Assembly: GCA_021203805.1 (NCBI GenBank)
Contig: JAJQAM010000046.1
Location: 13,881 to 77,880, forward strand
Origin: Coprobacillus sp.
Lineage (GTDB): Bacteria; Bacillota_I; Bacilli_A; RFN20; CAG-826
Reading direction: 5' to 3'
Length of the DNA stretch: 64,000 nucleotides
A program made the position numbers and the translations under genes. Within the stretch, counting starts at the first letter, position 1. Every line of letters starts with the position of its first letter. Below the pieces are notes generated by a model. It was not told the DNA's origin. It did not search any database and saw only the letters and a list, made by a program, of their open reading frames with translations. Below, one piece after another: positions 26,735 to 35,404 of this stretch.

Positions 26735-29700
26735 TGTTAATTTCTCCTCTTCTCAGCGTGAAGCGATAAAAGGGTATCCAAATACTAATATTTTAGTGAG
26801 CGCCGGCGCGGGAAGCGGTAAGACCACGGTCATGACGGAAAGAATTATAGAGCTTGTCTCTCAGGACACTCCTATTGATAAGTTCCTTGTTCTAACCTTT
26901 ACAGACGCCGCCGCTAACTCGATGAAGAGTAAAATTAGAAAAGCTATCGCGGAAAGTCAAGACTCTAAGGTCCGTGAATCTCTTTCTAAGATAGATCAGT
27001 CTCATATTGAAACCTTTGACGCTTTTGCCCTCTATATCGTGAAGAAATACTCCTATCTTGATTCGATTAAACTCGATAAAGATATCTCAATTATCGATAA
27101 AGGAATTATCGAGATTAAAAGAAATGAAATCCTAGAGGAGACAATATGTGACTATCTTGACTCAGACAGGGAGGAAGGCGAGGAATTCTTTGATATCTAT
27201 ACCGCTTACTCCTATAAAAACGATGATGAGATTAAAAAGACCATTAGCGACATCATTAATAAAGCCCATCTCACCTCAAATAAAGATGAATACTATAAAA
27301 GCTGCATCAGTCTCTTTAATGAAGGTTTTATAAGAGAAAAAGTAAGGCAAGTTGTAAGCGATACAATTAGCGGACTTCACCATTATCTCGATATTGTTAA
27401 TAATCCAAATTCCCTAAGTAGTCAGCGCTTAGTGGACCAGCTTAATGAATACCTTCATAGTGTCCTCTACTTTGATGATGGGAGAGAAAGAAAAACTTAC
27501 GAAGAGCTTGCGGACGCGCTTAATAACATCGAGTTTAAGCGTAAACCCGCCAAGAGCAAAGACGATAGTGATGAGACGGCCGCCGCTGATAAAGCCTTAA
27601 ACGATACGATTAGTGATTACATTAAAAGCCTTAAACCACTCTTTAGTTTTGAAAGCGAAGAAGAAATTGTAAGAGACTATATGTCTCACCGCTACGAAGC
27701 GGAGACTCTTGTTAATATCGCTCGTGAAGTCGACGATAAGCTCACTGAATATAAGAGAAGTCTAAATGTCTTTGAGTTCTCTGATATCTCCCTTATGTCG
27801 AGCGCTATTTTACGAGATAACCCCGAAGTCGCTAGTGAATTACGCGACTCATTTGAATATATTTTTATCGATGAATATCAAGACACTAATGATATCCAAG
27901 AATCGGTAATTGACGCAATTAGTAAGAATAATGTCTATATGGTGGGAGATATCAAGCAGTCAATCTATGCTTTTAGAAACGCGGACTGTGAGATATTTAA
28001 TGAGAAGTTTAATCTCTATAAAGCGGGAGAAGGCGGCAAAGAGATCGATATGAACGATAACTACAGGAGCCGAAAAGAAATCGTAGAGGGTGTGAATACG
28101 ATGTTTTCTGTTCTTATGAGCCCCGCGAGCATGGTCTCCTCATATTCTCCAATCGACTATAAAAAGGGAAATCATAGCTTTACCTACGCCCGAAAAGACT
28201 ATGAAGATCACAGCTTAAAGAAAGACTACGGCTTCTCAGTGAACCAGTTCCACTTTGAAAAGAGCGATGACCCTACCGCCCCCTCTATCTTTGACTATCA
28301 AGCTAGTCTCATCGCTGATGACATCATCTCGAGAATAAATAATGAAGAGAAGATATATGACGAAGGAGAAGAAAGAGTAGTGAAATACTCCGATTTTGCT
28401 ATCCTTATTCAGGCGAGCACTCACTTTTCTTCCATTCAAAGAGTGTTTAATGAAAAGCATATTCCTCTCATCATAAAAAAAGACGAGGACTCAATAGACT
28501 ATTCATTTAAACAGATTATCAAAAGCCTAGTAAAACTTGTCTATTTTATTTCTATTGATGAATATAGTAACGATTTCTATCACGCTTTTGCCTCGGTTTA
28601 CCGCTCCCCAATTGTCAAAATGGAAAATAAAGATGCCCATTTATATGAGTTATTCCGAAATAAAGAGCTTATTAAAAGCGATGAACTCTTCCTTAAAATA
28701 AAAAACATTTCTGATCAAGTAAATTCCCTCTCACTTTCAGAAATTATGCTCGCCCTCTACCGTGATTTTGATTTTCTTGGGACTATTTTTTCTCTAGCGT
28801 CCTACTCTAAAAACTCCCTTCTCTTTGATAAATTCCTCTCTAATAGCCTAGAAATGGAAAAGCTAGGTTACACCCTTAAAGAGTTTGTGGACTACTACGA
28901 TGATATCGATAAATATAGCGTCTCTATTGAGATCCCATCTGATTCAAGTATTGAAAACGCGGTGGTCTTATCCACCATTCATAAAGCCAAGGGCCTTGAG
29001 TATCATATTTGCTATTTCCCCTTCCTTGACCAAGCGCCACGCGGGAATAATTTCCGTAGCCCCACTCCGAAATACATTACCCCAACAAAGAAAAACGGCC
29101 TTCTCTTCCCCTATAGGAAGCAGTCAAAAGAATATGTTTCTTCTTTCCTTCAAATTAAAACCAGTAATGACGAGAAACTCGATAAGTTCTACGAGCAAAT
29201 CCGTCTCCTCTATGTCTCTCTTACTAGAGCTAAAGATGAGAATATCATCTATCTAAAAGATGATACGAAATCATGTCTCTTTTTAGACACCGCGAAAAAC
29301 TTTGGTCAGTTTATTCAGTTTGCTCTAAATCATAATCCATATGATTTTAGAATAAACGAAGGAGTCGAGCCTAAAAACAATAGCCTTAACTATAGCGGTG
29401 AGGAGAGTAGTGAGGTGAAACCTATTACTATCTCCTCTATTAATCCTGACTATGAACTCATAACTCGCACCCACGCCTCCAAAGAGATGAAGGAAGAAGT
29501 GGATGTGAACGCTCTTAGAAGAGGAAGCGAGCTTCACTACGTTTTAGAGCACCTTGATTTTGCTAGCCCTGACTTTTCTAAATTCCCAGGATTAGAGGAA
29601 AAAGACATCGCTCATATTCAAAATATGCTTAGCCTCGACATCTTTAAAGATGTCGAAAATAAAGAGGTCCTCCATGAATTTAAATTCTATGATGAAAAAA

Positions 29701-29915
29701 ACGGCCTTACCGGAGTCATAGACTGTATGCTAGTTAGCCCAGATAGAATCGATATCATTGACTTTAAAACGAATAATATAGAAGATGAGGCTTATTATAA
29801 CCAGCTTCGAGCATATAAAGACTACATAAAACAGACTACGTCTCTTAGCGAAGAAGACATTCATGTGCATTTACTCTCTCTTGCTGGTAAAATTGATTTA
29901 GACATAAAACTATGA
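26727..29915 (+). CDS. addA: AddA helicase-nuclease
   Basis: UvrD-like superfamily 1A helicase plus nuclease of AddAB. Walker A VSAGAGSGKTTVMTERII is at ~29-46; FEYIFIDEYQDTND is Walker B; GDIKQSIYAFRNAD (motif III), ATP-binding STIHKAKGLEYHICYFP and LLYVSLTRAKDE (motif VI) follow. The C-terminal nuclease has RRGSELHYVLEHLDF and VIDCMLVSPDRIDIIDFKTN. The 1,062 residues are slightly short for the family but look complete. The TGA stop overlaps the next gene (ATGA). Confidence 0.95.
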   Translation: MSSVNFSSSQREAIKGYPNTNILVSAGAGSGKTTVMTERIIELVSQDTPIDKFLVLTFTDAAANSMKSKIRKAIAESQDSKVRESLSKIDQSHIETFDAFALYIVKKYSYLDSIKLDKDISIIDKGIIEIKRNEILEETICDYLDSDREEGEEFFDIYTAYSYKNDDEIKKTISDIINKAHLTSNKDEYYKSCISLFNEGFIREKVRQVVSDTISGLHHYLDIVNNPNSLSSQRLVDQLNEYLHSVLYFDDGRERKTYEELADALNNIEFKRKPAKSKDDSDETAAADKALNDTISDYIKSLKPLFSFESEEEIVRDYMSHRYEAETLVNIAREVDDKLTEYKRSLNVFEFSDISLMSSAILRDNPEVASELRDSFEYIFIDEYQDTNDIQESVIDAISKNNVYMVGDIKQSIYAFRNADCEIFNEKFNLYKAGEGGKEIDMNDNYRSRKEIVEGVNTMFSVLMSPASMVSSYSPIDYKKGNHSFTYARKDYEDHSLKKDYGFSVNQFHFEKSDDPTAPSIFDYQASLIADDIISRINNEEKIYDEGEERVVKYSDFAILIQASTHFSSIQRVFNEKHIPLIIKKDEDSIDYSFKQIIKSLVKLVYFISIDEYSNDFYHAFASVYRSPIVKMENKDAHLYELFRNKELIKSDELFLKIKNISDQVNSLSLSEIMLALYRDFDFLGTIFSLASYSKNSLLFDKFLSNSLEMEKLGYTLKEFVDYYDDIDKYSVSIEIPSDSSIENAVVLSTIHKAKGLEYHICYFPFLDQAPRGNNFRSPTPKYITPTKKNGLLFPYRKQSKEYVSSFLQIKTSNDEKLDKFYEQIRLLYVSLTRAKDENIIYLKDDTKSCLFLDTAKNFGQFIQFALNHNPYDFRINEGVEPKNNSLNYSGEESSEVKPITISSINPDYELITRTHASKEMKEEVDVNALRRGSELHYVLEHLDFASPDFSKFPGLEEKDIAHIQNMLSLDIFKDVENKEVLHEFKFYDEKNGLTGVIDCMLVSPDRIDIIDFKTNNIEDEAYYNQLRAYKDYIKQTTSLSEEDIHVHLLSLAGKIDLDIKL

Positions 29916-31054
29916 AAATAATTACTTTATCAAAAGACGATTTTCGCTCAGTCCTTGAAAGAGCCAAAGCGAGTGATGTTGATCTCGACTATGCTTATGA
30001 GGTCTATCTTTTATCATGTGACATCATAAAAGATGCCTCTTCCTCTGATATCTTCTCAAGCTTTGAGAGAAATAACCCAGTGGACCACGTCTTCTATGTC
30101 ATTGGCGAAGTGAGCTACTATTTTAAAAGAATCCCTCCTGAAAGAAGAGAGAGCGTGAAGCAGGACGAAAATCTTAAAAAGAATTTTGCGATTATGGTCG
30201 CCGATAAATACCTTTCCCTTTCCTTTTTTAGATATAGCGAGAAACGCTACTCAAATAAGTTTCTTCCCCAGATATCCACCATTCAGGTTTATCTAAATTT
30301 CTTTTTAAATACTTTGCAAACTCTCTCAAAAAAGGATCCACGTACCTCTTTAGTGCTCGATATTTTTGATAAATGCGCTAAGCTTGCCTCTACCTCTATC
30401 CAGCTACTTGTAGAGGGACATGAAAGCGAGGCCTTCTCAAGCTGGAGAACCCTTCATGAGTGCGAGTGTATTCTCGCTATCCTCGAGAAATATGGTGACG
30501 AGGCCGTGGACGCTTATAACCGCCATATCCTTTACGGCCAGGCCTATCGTAACTTCTACGATAAGGAGACAACTGATAAGATCTTTGAGGATATCAAAAA
30601 GCAAATGAAAGATCTTGGCCTCAAGAGTAAGGATATGAAGAAGTGGATTGAATACGGATGGATTACAGAAATTAAAGGGGTAAGCGAGGAAGAAAAAGAG
30701 TCACTTCATTATAATTTCCGCGATGGAATCGAAAAACTTGCCTGCCTAGAGAAATGTAGTAAGGACTATGATTTATCAAGCGAGCTCATTCACTCAACCC
30801 CCACACTTATCTATAAAGACGATCAGTTCTTCTACTATAAAACTTTGACCTGCGTTTATTCGACTTTCTTTAGACTTGAAGAAATCTTCTATAATTTCTT
30901 TTCTAAGATTGCCGCTAAAGAAGCACTTAGTAGCTACGAAAATATGAGAAAAGTGTATCTCCCTATTCTCCATTTTAACCACGAGCAGACAGTCGCAGAG
31001 TCTCAGGTCTATAACCTTAATCGCTTAAAAGCGAGGCGAGCATCCCGTAAATAA
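29912..31054 (+). CDS. Uncharacterised helical protein, DUF5677-like
   Basis: 380 residues, mostly alpha-helical, with no signal peptide or membrane segment. The middle (ASTSIQLLVEGHESEAFSSWRTLHECECILAIL) resembles the conserved segment of DUF5677 proteins, whose function is unknown. It is translationally coupled to addA through a four-base ATGA overlap and ends the addBA transcript before a terminator. A role with AddAB is guesswork from position. Confidence 0.6.
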   Translation: MKIITLSKDDFRSVLERAKASDVDLDYAYEVYLLSCDIIKDASSSDIFSSFERNNPVDHVFYVIGEVSYYFKRIPPERRESVKQDENLKKNFAIMVADKYLSLSFFRYSEKRYSNKFLPQISTIQVYLNFFLNTLQTLSKKDPRTSLVLDIFDKCAKLASTSIQLLVEGHESEAFSSWRTLHECECILAILEKYGDEAVDAYNRHILYGQAYRNFYDKETTDKIFEDIKKQMKDLGLKSKDMKKWIEYGWITEIKGVSEEEKESLHYNFRDGIEKLACLEKCSKDYDLSSELIHSTPTLIYKDDQFFYYKTLTCVYSTFFRLEEIFYNFFSKIAAKEALSSYENMRKVYLPILHFNHEQTVAESQVYNLNRLKARRASRK

Positions 31055-31071
31055 TAATCTCGTTTAACCAT

Positions 31072-31101
31072 AAAAAAACTGGGTTTTTGCCCAGCTTTTT
31101 T
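31072..31101. terminator. Bidirectional terminator
   Basis: Stem CTGGG, loop TTTTTG, stem CCCAG, flanked by seven A on the left and a T run on the right; it can serve the addBA run and the minus-strand nucleoside kinase. Confidence 0.85.
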
Positions 31102-31117
31102 ATTTATGACCTATTTA

Positions 31118-32761
31118 TTATTCATATCCTTCGTAGCAGGATCCGCCGATAAACTCTCTGACCAAAGAGTTACATGGTATCCATTTAGAGGGCATATCGA
31201 CGAAGAATTTAAGCATACGGATAAGTCTTTCCGCTGTGGGGTAATAAGGCGAGTCTTTATCTACCATGGCTAGAAGCGGTAAGCAGTACTTTTTCATCGC
31301 GCATAGCTCATAGGAGAGGAAACTATTAAAGACGAAGTTAGCTCCTTCCTCCGTGTCATATATCCATTTAAACTCTCCTTTACGAACAGAGTCCCAGCTG
31401 GATATAGTTTCTTCCGCGGAAGAGTTTCTAAACTGGTAGTCTCTTACCATTCTTCTAAGAAGTCTAATATCTGTGGATGATAATGGGTTTTCGTTATCGA
31501 TATTCACTTGCGCCTGAGGGGCTATAAAGATTTTAAACTTCTGGTGATTTGGAATAGATCTAGACATCTTTTCGTTTAACGCATGGATTCCCTCAATAAT
31601 AATCGGCTCATTCTCGGCGATTTGAAGCACTCTTCCCGGCACTCTCTTTCCAAGCTGGAAATCAAATCTAGGAAGCTGTACCTCTAGCCCTGAGATGAGG
31701 TCGGTCATATTATCGTTAAATAAATCAATATCAAGAGCATCGATTGACTCTAGGTCATAGTTCCCATTTTCATCAAGCGGGCATAGCTCCTTAGGGAGGT
31801 AGTAGTCATCAAGCGATATTCTAACGGGATGAATTCCTCTTGAAAGAAGCTCTATTCTAAGTCTATTCGCAAAGGTAGTCTTACCGCTAGAGCTCGGCCC
31901 CGCGATACAGATAAGCCTAATATTTTCGATATCATCTTCAATTCTTTGACCAAGCTCGCAGAGCTGACGGGAATGATTAGCCTCGCAGAGATTAATGAAG
32001 TCAATAATGCCGTCTTCCTTAATGTGTTCATTGATATCCACAACGGTGGAGGCATTAGTGGCTACGCCGTATTCATGGGCTCTCTTTAGTGTTCTCCCAA
32101 ATGTTGGTGTGTCCTCAAAGGTGGGGATTTGTCCGTCAAGCTCGCTTCGAGGATACTGAATAATAATTCCAGGGGAGTAGAACTTAAGTTTCCATCTCGT
32201 TAGATAACCGCTAGAAGGAACCATTCTTGAATACATGTAGTTCTTATAGCCGCAGCATTCATAGTAGTGGGCGGTCTTCTCAGGCCTATATTTCATGATA
32301 TCGACCTTATCTTGATATCCCTCTTTTTCAAATATCTTCTTTGCTTCGGCTTTAGAAACGATGCAGCGGGTAAAGGGGAGATCCTCTTTTACTAAGCGGT
32401 TCATCTCTTCTTTTAGCTCCATGATAAGCTGATTAGTGACAATCACCTTCGGCTCTAAAACCTGAAGGAATAGGGATCTAGAAACATTGACTGAGAAACG
32501 GATTTTATAATTAGGATGAATATTTCGCATCGCCATAGAGATGAGGTAGCGGAGTGAAGCTTCATAAATCTTTTGAGCTTCTTTATGGCTCGTGGTAAGG
32601 GGCACAACAGTGGCATCTCCTCTTATCACATAGGTAAGCTCCCTCACGCTGTTATTAACAAGCGCGCAAATATAGCTCTTATCATCTCCAATTAAATCAA
32701 GGATAGATATGGGCTCATCCCTAGTAATTTCTTCGTCATTCAAAACTATCTTAAAAGACAT
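31118..32761 (-). CDS. Nucleoside (uridine-type) kinase with TGS and ThrRS-like N-terminal domains
   Basis: 547-residue Firmicute-type nucleoside kinase. Residues 1-60 look like a TGS domain, and 70-270 like the threonyl-tRNA synthetase second additional domain (MKYRPEKTAHYYECCGYKNYMYSRM). The C-terminal half is a phosphoribulokinase/uridine kinase domain: IAGPSSSGKTTFANRL (Walker A), ISLDDYYLP, PIIIEGIHALN and RRMVRDYQFR. The 5' leader has an AGAGGT Shine-Dalgarno. The physiological substrate of this fusion family is not firmly known; uridine phosphorylation is inferred from the kinase domain. Confidence 0.85.
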   Translation of the reverse strand: MSFKIVLNDEEITRDEPISILDLIGDDKSYICALVNNSVRELTYVIRGDATVVPLTTSHKEAQKIYEASLRYLISMAMRNIHPNYKIRFSVNVSRSLFLQVLEPKVIVTNQLIMELKEEMNRLVKEDLPFTRCIVSKAEAKKIFEKEGYQDKVDIMKYRPEKTAHYYECCGYKNYMYSRMVPSSGYLTRWKLKFYSPGIIIQYPRSELDGQIPTFEDTPTFGRTLKRAHEYGVATNASTVVDINEHIKEDGIIDFINLCEANHSRQLCELGQRIEDDIENIRLICIAGPSSSGKTTFANRLRIELLSRGIHPVRISLDDYYLPKELCPLDENGNYDLESIDALDIDLFNDNMTDLISGLEVQLPRFDFQLGKRVPGRVLQIAENEPIIIEGIHALNEKMSRSIPNHQKFKIFIAPQAQVNIDNENPLSSTDIRLLRRMVRDYQFRNSSAEETISSWDSVRKGEFKWIYDTEEGANFVFNSFLSYELCAMKKYCLPLLAMVDKDSPYYPTAERLIRMLKFFVDMPSKWIPCNSLVREFIGGSCYEGYE

Positions 32762-32793
32762 TCTTTTACCTCTTTATGTAATTCATTATCTTT

Positions 32794-32822
32794 ATTGTAG
32801 TTAAATCTACGATTTATTTCAA
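32794..32822 (-). promoter_or_regulatory. SigA promoter of the nucleoside kinase
   Basis: On the minus strand TTGAAA, 17-base spacer, TACAAT, about 33 bases before the ATG at 32761; the leader holds a Shine-Dalgarno. Confidence 0.75.
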
Positions 32823-32867
32823 CCCCCTTATTTAGTGGAAACGGGACGCCGATTTTGCCGATATTTC

Positions 32868-32896
32868 TTGTCCGTACACGGAAAATATAGTAAAAT
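32868..32896 (+). promoter_or_regulatory. SigA promoter of the ATP synthase operon
   Basis: TTGTCC, 17-base spacer, TAAAAT. The predicted leader before the GTG at 32923 is about 20 bases, without a Shine-Dalgarno. An AT string around the -10 (AAAATATAGTAAAATATTTT, 32882-32901) recurs upstream of rpoE at 1513-1532. Confidence 0.65.
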
Positions 32897-32922
32897 ATTT
32901 TTCGCGTAAATGAGTTAAAAAA

Positions 32923-33333
32923 GTGAAAAATTGGTACAAATCTCTCTCTGAAAATTATAAGACCTCAATCTGGACAGCGCTTGTTGTCCTTTTCGCTTTT
33001 CTTGTCTGTATCCCGCTTATTGTTATCGGGAAGAAAGAGTTTCCAATTTCTATTTTAGTGGGAGGGGCTGTTGGAGCCCTCTTCTACCTTGGACTAGGCC
33101 TAACCGAAAATATTTCCTCTAGAAAAACCTCTGAGACCGTAACTATCACTCTTATGTTTGTGAGACTTGTTTTTGTGGTAGGTATTGTCTTTCTTTTTGG
33201 CTATTTATATTACCGCTTAGAATTTCACGTCTTTGAACCGATTACTTTTATCTGTGCTTATCTAGTTAGCCTCGTGGTCTTACTTATCGTTCATCTAATC
33301 GACGCTCATAAGGAGAAAAAAGCCACATGTTAG
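32923..33333 (+). CDS. atpI: AtpI-like small membrane protein heading the ATP synthase operon
   Basis: 136 residues with four predicted membrane helices (~18-38, 44-62, 75-97, 104-126) and a basic C-terminus. Sequence is poorly conserved. I call it AtpI from position, size and topology; AtpI aids c-ring assembly in some bacteria. It starts with GTG and its 3' end overlaps atpB by 7 bases. Confidence 0.65.
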   Translation: MKNWYKSLSENYKTSIWTALVVLFAFLVCIPLIVIGKKEFPISILVGGAVGALFYLGLGLTENISSRKTSETVTITLMFVRLVFVVGIVFLFGYLYYRLEFHVFEPITFICAYLVSLVVLLIVHLIDAHKEKKATC

Positions 33334-34100
33334 TCTACGCTAGTGAAGAGTTTAATGAGAGATTATCCGTTTTTATGGATTTTGATATCGCTGGGGAAGT
33401 ATGGACCTCTCTTATCTGCATGGTCATTATCCTTATCCTTACTTTCATCGTTGGCTATATGGCAAAGCATCATGACCCCTTAAAGAAGACTAAAGGTCTC
33501 CTTTATCTCTCCGAGTGGGGAGTGACCTTCTTTGATAGGCTCGTTCGCGATATGATGGGACCTCAGTTTGAAGGATTCGGTGGTTATATCATGATCATCG
33601 CCATCTATCTCTTCCTCGGTTTCATCTTTGGAATGACTGGTCTTCCCTCTCCATTTACTAATCTTGCGGTTCCTTTATCCCTTGGTCTATCGACCTTCCT
33701 TATGATTCATGGAACCTCAATTTACTATAAGAAGTGGCGCTACTTTAAACGATACGTTGATCCTAACCCCATCTTCCTTCCTATTAACTTAATCAGTATG
33801 TGGTCCCCTCTCATCTCCCTTACCTTCCGTCTATTTGGTAATGCGGTCGCGGGATGGGTCCTTATGTCTATTGTCTATAACGCTCTTGAGAATGCCTCGG
33901 CAGCGGTATTCTCCTTTGTGGAAAGCGGGCTTGGCTCGATTTGGTTTGCTCCATTTGTCGCTCCCGCTCTTCACTGCTATTTTGATTTATTCTGCGGCTT
34001 CATCCAGACGACTGTTTTCATCTTCTTCTCGATGATCCTTATCTCTCAGGAAGCCCCAGAAGAAATAGAAGAAAAACTATCATTAGAAGGAGGTAGATAA
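33327..34100 (+). CDS. atpB: ATP synthase subunit a
   Basis: Fo stator subunit forming the ion half-channels. The essential Arg is in LTFRLFGNAVAG, the family signature. The last helices (APALHCYFDLFCGFIQTTVFIFFSMILIS) match the conserved C-terminus. 257 residues, about five or six membrane helices. The stop is one base before atpE. Confidence 0.95.
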   Translation: MLVYASEEFNERLSVFMDFDIAGEVWTSLICMVIILILTFIVGYMAKHHDPLKKTKGLLYLSEWGVTFFDRLVRDMMGPQFEGFGGYIMIIAIYLFLGFIFGMTGLPSPFTNLAVPLSLGLSTFLMIHGTSIYYKKWRYFKRYVDPNPIFLPINLISMWSPLISLTFRLFGNAVAGWVLMSIVYNALENASAAVFSFVESGLGSIWFAPFVAPALHCYFDLFCGFIQTTVFIFFSMILISQEAPEEIEEKLSLEGGR

Positions 34101-34101
34101 T

Positions 34102-34317
34102 ATGAGTCCTGCTTTATGTGCGGCGATTGCCATTTTCGCAGCCATGCCTAGTGCTTTCTGTGAAGGGTGGGTTTGTGTGAAAGCCCTCGATGGGATGAGC
34201 CGTAACCCAGAAATGTATTCCAAACTAAGAACCACTCTTATTCTTGGTTGTGGACTCTGTGAAACGACCGCTATTTATTCGTTCGTTATTTCAATCTTAG
34301 TGCTCTTCGTTGGCTAG
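34102..34317 (+). CDS. atpE: ATP synthase subunit c with two carboxylates
   Basis: 71-residue hairpin that forms the rotor ring. Helix 2 carries CETTAIYSF: E54 is the ion-binding Glu, followed by T55, T56 and Y59, matching the E-S/T-T-x-x-Y pattern of Na+-binding c subunits. Helix 1 aligns so that E21 occupies the place of the Na+-coordinating Gln of Ilyobacter. The usual glycine-rich GxGxGxG of helix 1 is replaced by AAIAIFAAMPSAFCEGW. The loop RNPE is the normal polar loop. Na+ coupling is an inference. Confidence 0.94.
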   Translation: MSPALCAAIAIFAAMPSAFCEGWVCVKALDGMSRNPEMYSKLRTTLILGCGLCETTAIYSFVISILVLFVG

Positions 34318-34329
34318 TCGAGGTATGTC

Positions 34330-34881
34330 ATGATCGTTCTTGCTGATTTAAGTGAACTCTTTAACGGCTTTTTAGAGAAACTCATTCCGAGCTTCTGGTC
34401 TTTCCTTGTGCAGTTCCTTGCCCTTGTGGTTTTAATCGTGGTCTTCTTAATCTTTGGCTATAAGCCTGTTAAGAAGATGCTAAATAAGAGACAAGATCAC
34501 ATCGAGGAGAATATCAAAGAAGCGGAGGAGAATAACGAAATCAGCCGAAGGAACATCGAAGAGAGCGAAAGGCTCATTCTCGATAGCAAGGTAGAAGCTA
34601 ATAAGATCATCACCGAAGCGAAAGAAAAGGCGATTGAAGAATCAAATATCATCGTCATGAACGCCGAGGAAGAGAGTAAAGCTATGAAGAGAAGAGCGGA
34701 AGAAGAGATCAAGCAAAAAGAAGCCGACTCTCTTGACGCGATTCATAAGGAAATGGTGGACGTCGCTCTTGACGCTTCTAGCGAGCTCCTTAAGAGAAAT
34801 ATTACCAGCGAAGACAACAAGAAACTTGTTAAAGACTTTATTGATGAACTAAGCGAGGGCGATGATGAGCGAGCTAACTAA
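34330..34881 (+). CDS. atpF: ATP synthase subunit b
   Basis: Peripheral stalk: one N-terminal membrane helix (FWSFLVQFLALVVLIVVFLIFGYKPV, ~22-47), then a long charged coiled coil (50-150) and a C-terminal helix contacting delta. 183 residues. The ATG at 34330 is used with GAGG at 34320; an ATG at 34325 is followed two codons later by TGA. Its 3' end overlaps atpH. Confidence 0.94.
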   Translation: MIVLADLSELFNGFLEKLIPSFWSFLVQFLALVVLIVVFLIFGYKPVKKMLNKRQDHIEENIKEAEENNEISRRNIEESERLILDSKVEANKIITEAKEKAIEESNIIVMNAEEESKAMKRRAEEEIKQKEADSLDAIHKEMVDVALDASSELLKRNITSEDNKKLVKDFIDELSEGDDERAN

Positions 34882-35401
34882 AAGATATGCGGTTGGGCTA
34901 TACTCACTCGTGGAAAGCGAGAAAGACTATCTTTCCTATAAAGACGAAGCGGAAGCTCTTATCACAATCTTTAGTGAAAACCAGGATTATAGCCGCGCTC
35001 TTCAGTCAGCGTTTCTCTCAAAAGAAGAGAAAATTGAACTAATTAATGAGACTTTAGGGGGTTTTCACCCTTACATGATTAGTTTTATCTCTGTGATTTG
35101 TGATAATCACCGTATCGATAACGTGGAGGAGATCCTCTACGACTTTATTTCTCTAATAAACGAAAAAATAGGCGTGAAGGAAGGACTTATTTATTCCGCG
35201 GAGCCTCTTACTGGTGATGAAATAAAAGAAGTAGAGATGAGTATCTCTAAAAAAGAGAAACGTAAAGTCGAGCTTAAAAACGTCATCGATAACACCCTTA
35301 TTGGAGGGGTCAAAGTCCTCATCGGTGATAAAGTCTATGACGGCACTATTAAAAACAAACTAGAAAATCTCAAACTAAATTTATTGAGGGGAGGTAACTA
35401 A
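34862..35401 (+). CDS. atpH: ATP synthase subunit delta
   Basis: OSCP-type subunit joining the b stalk to F1. LTKRYAVGLYSLVESE near the N-terminus and the C-terminal TLIGGVKVLIGDKVYDGTIKNKLENL (seen in two parts) are the family signatures. 179 residues. Starts at 34862 or the next codon, 34865, which is better spaced from a GAGG in the atpF coding region. Overlaps atpF by 20 bases. Confidence 0.93.
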   Translation: MMSELTKRYAVGLYSLVESEKDYLSYKDEAEALITIFSENQDYSRALQSAFLSKEEKIELINETLGGFHPYMISFISVICDNHRIDNVEEILYDFISLINEKIGVKEGLIYSAEPLTGDEIKEVEMSISKKEKRKVELKNVIDNTLIGGVKVLIGDKVYDGTIKNKLENLKLNLLRGGN

Positions 35402-35404
35402 CCT

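Noticed and set aside
34325..34333. A two-codon ORF (ATG TCA TGA) overlapping the atpF start
   Set aside because: Probably chance; it is too short to judge a role in atpF translation.
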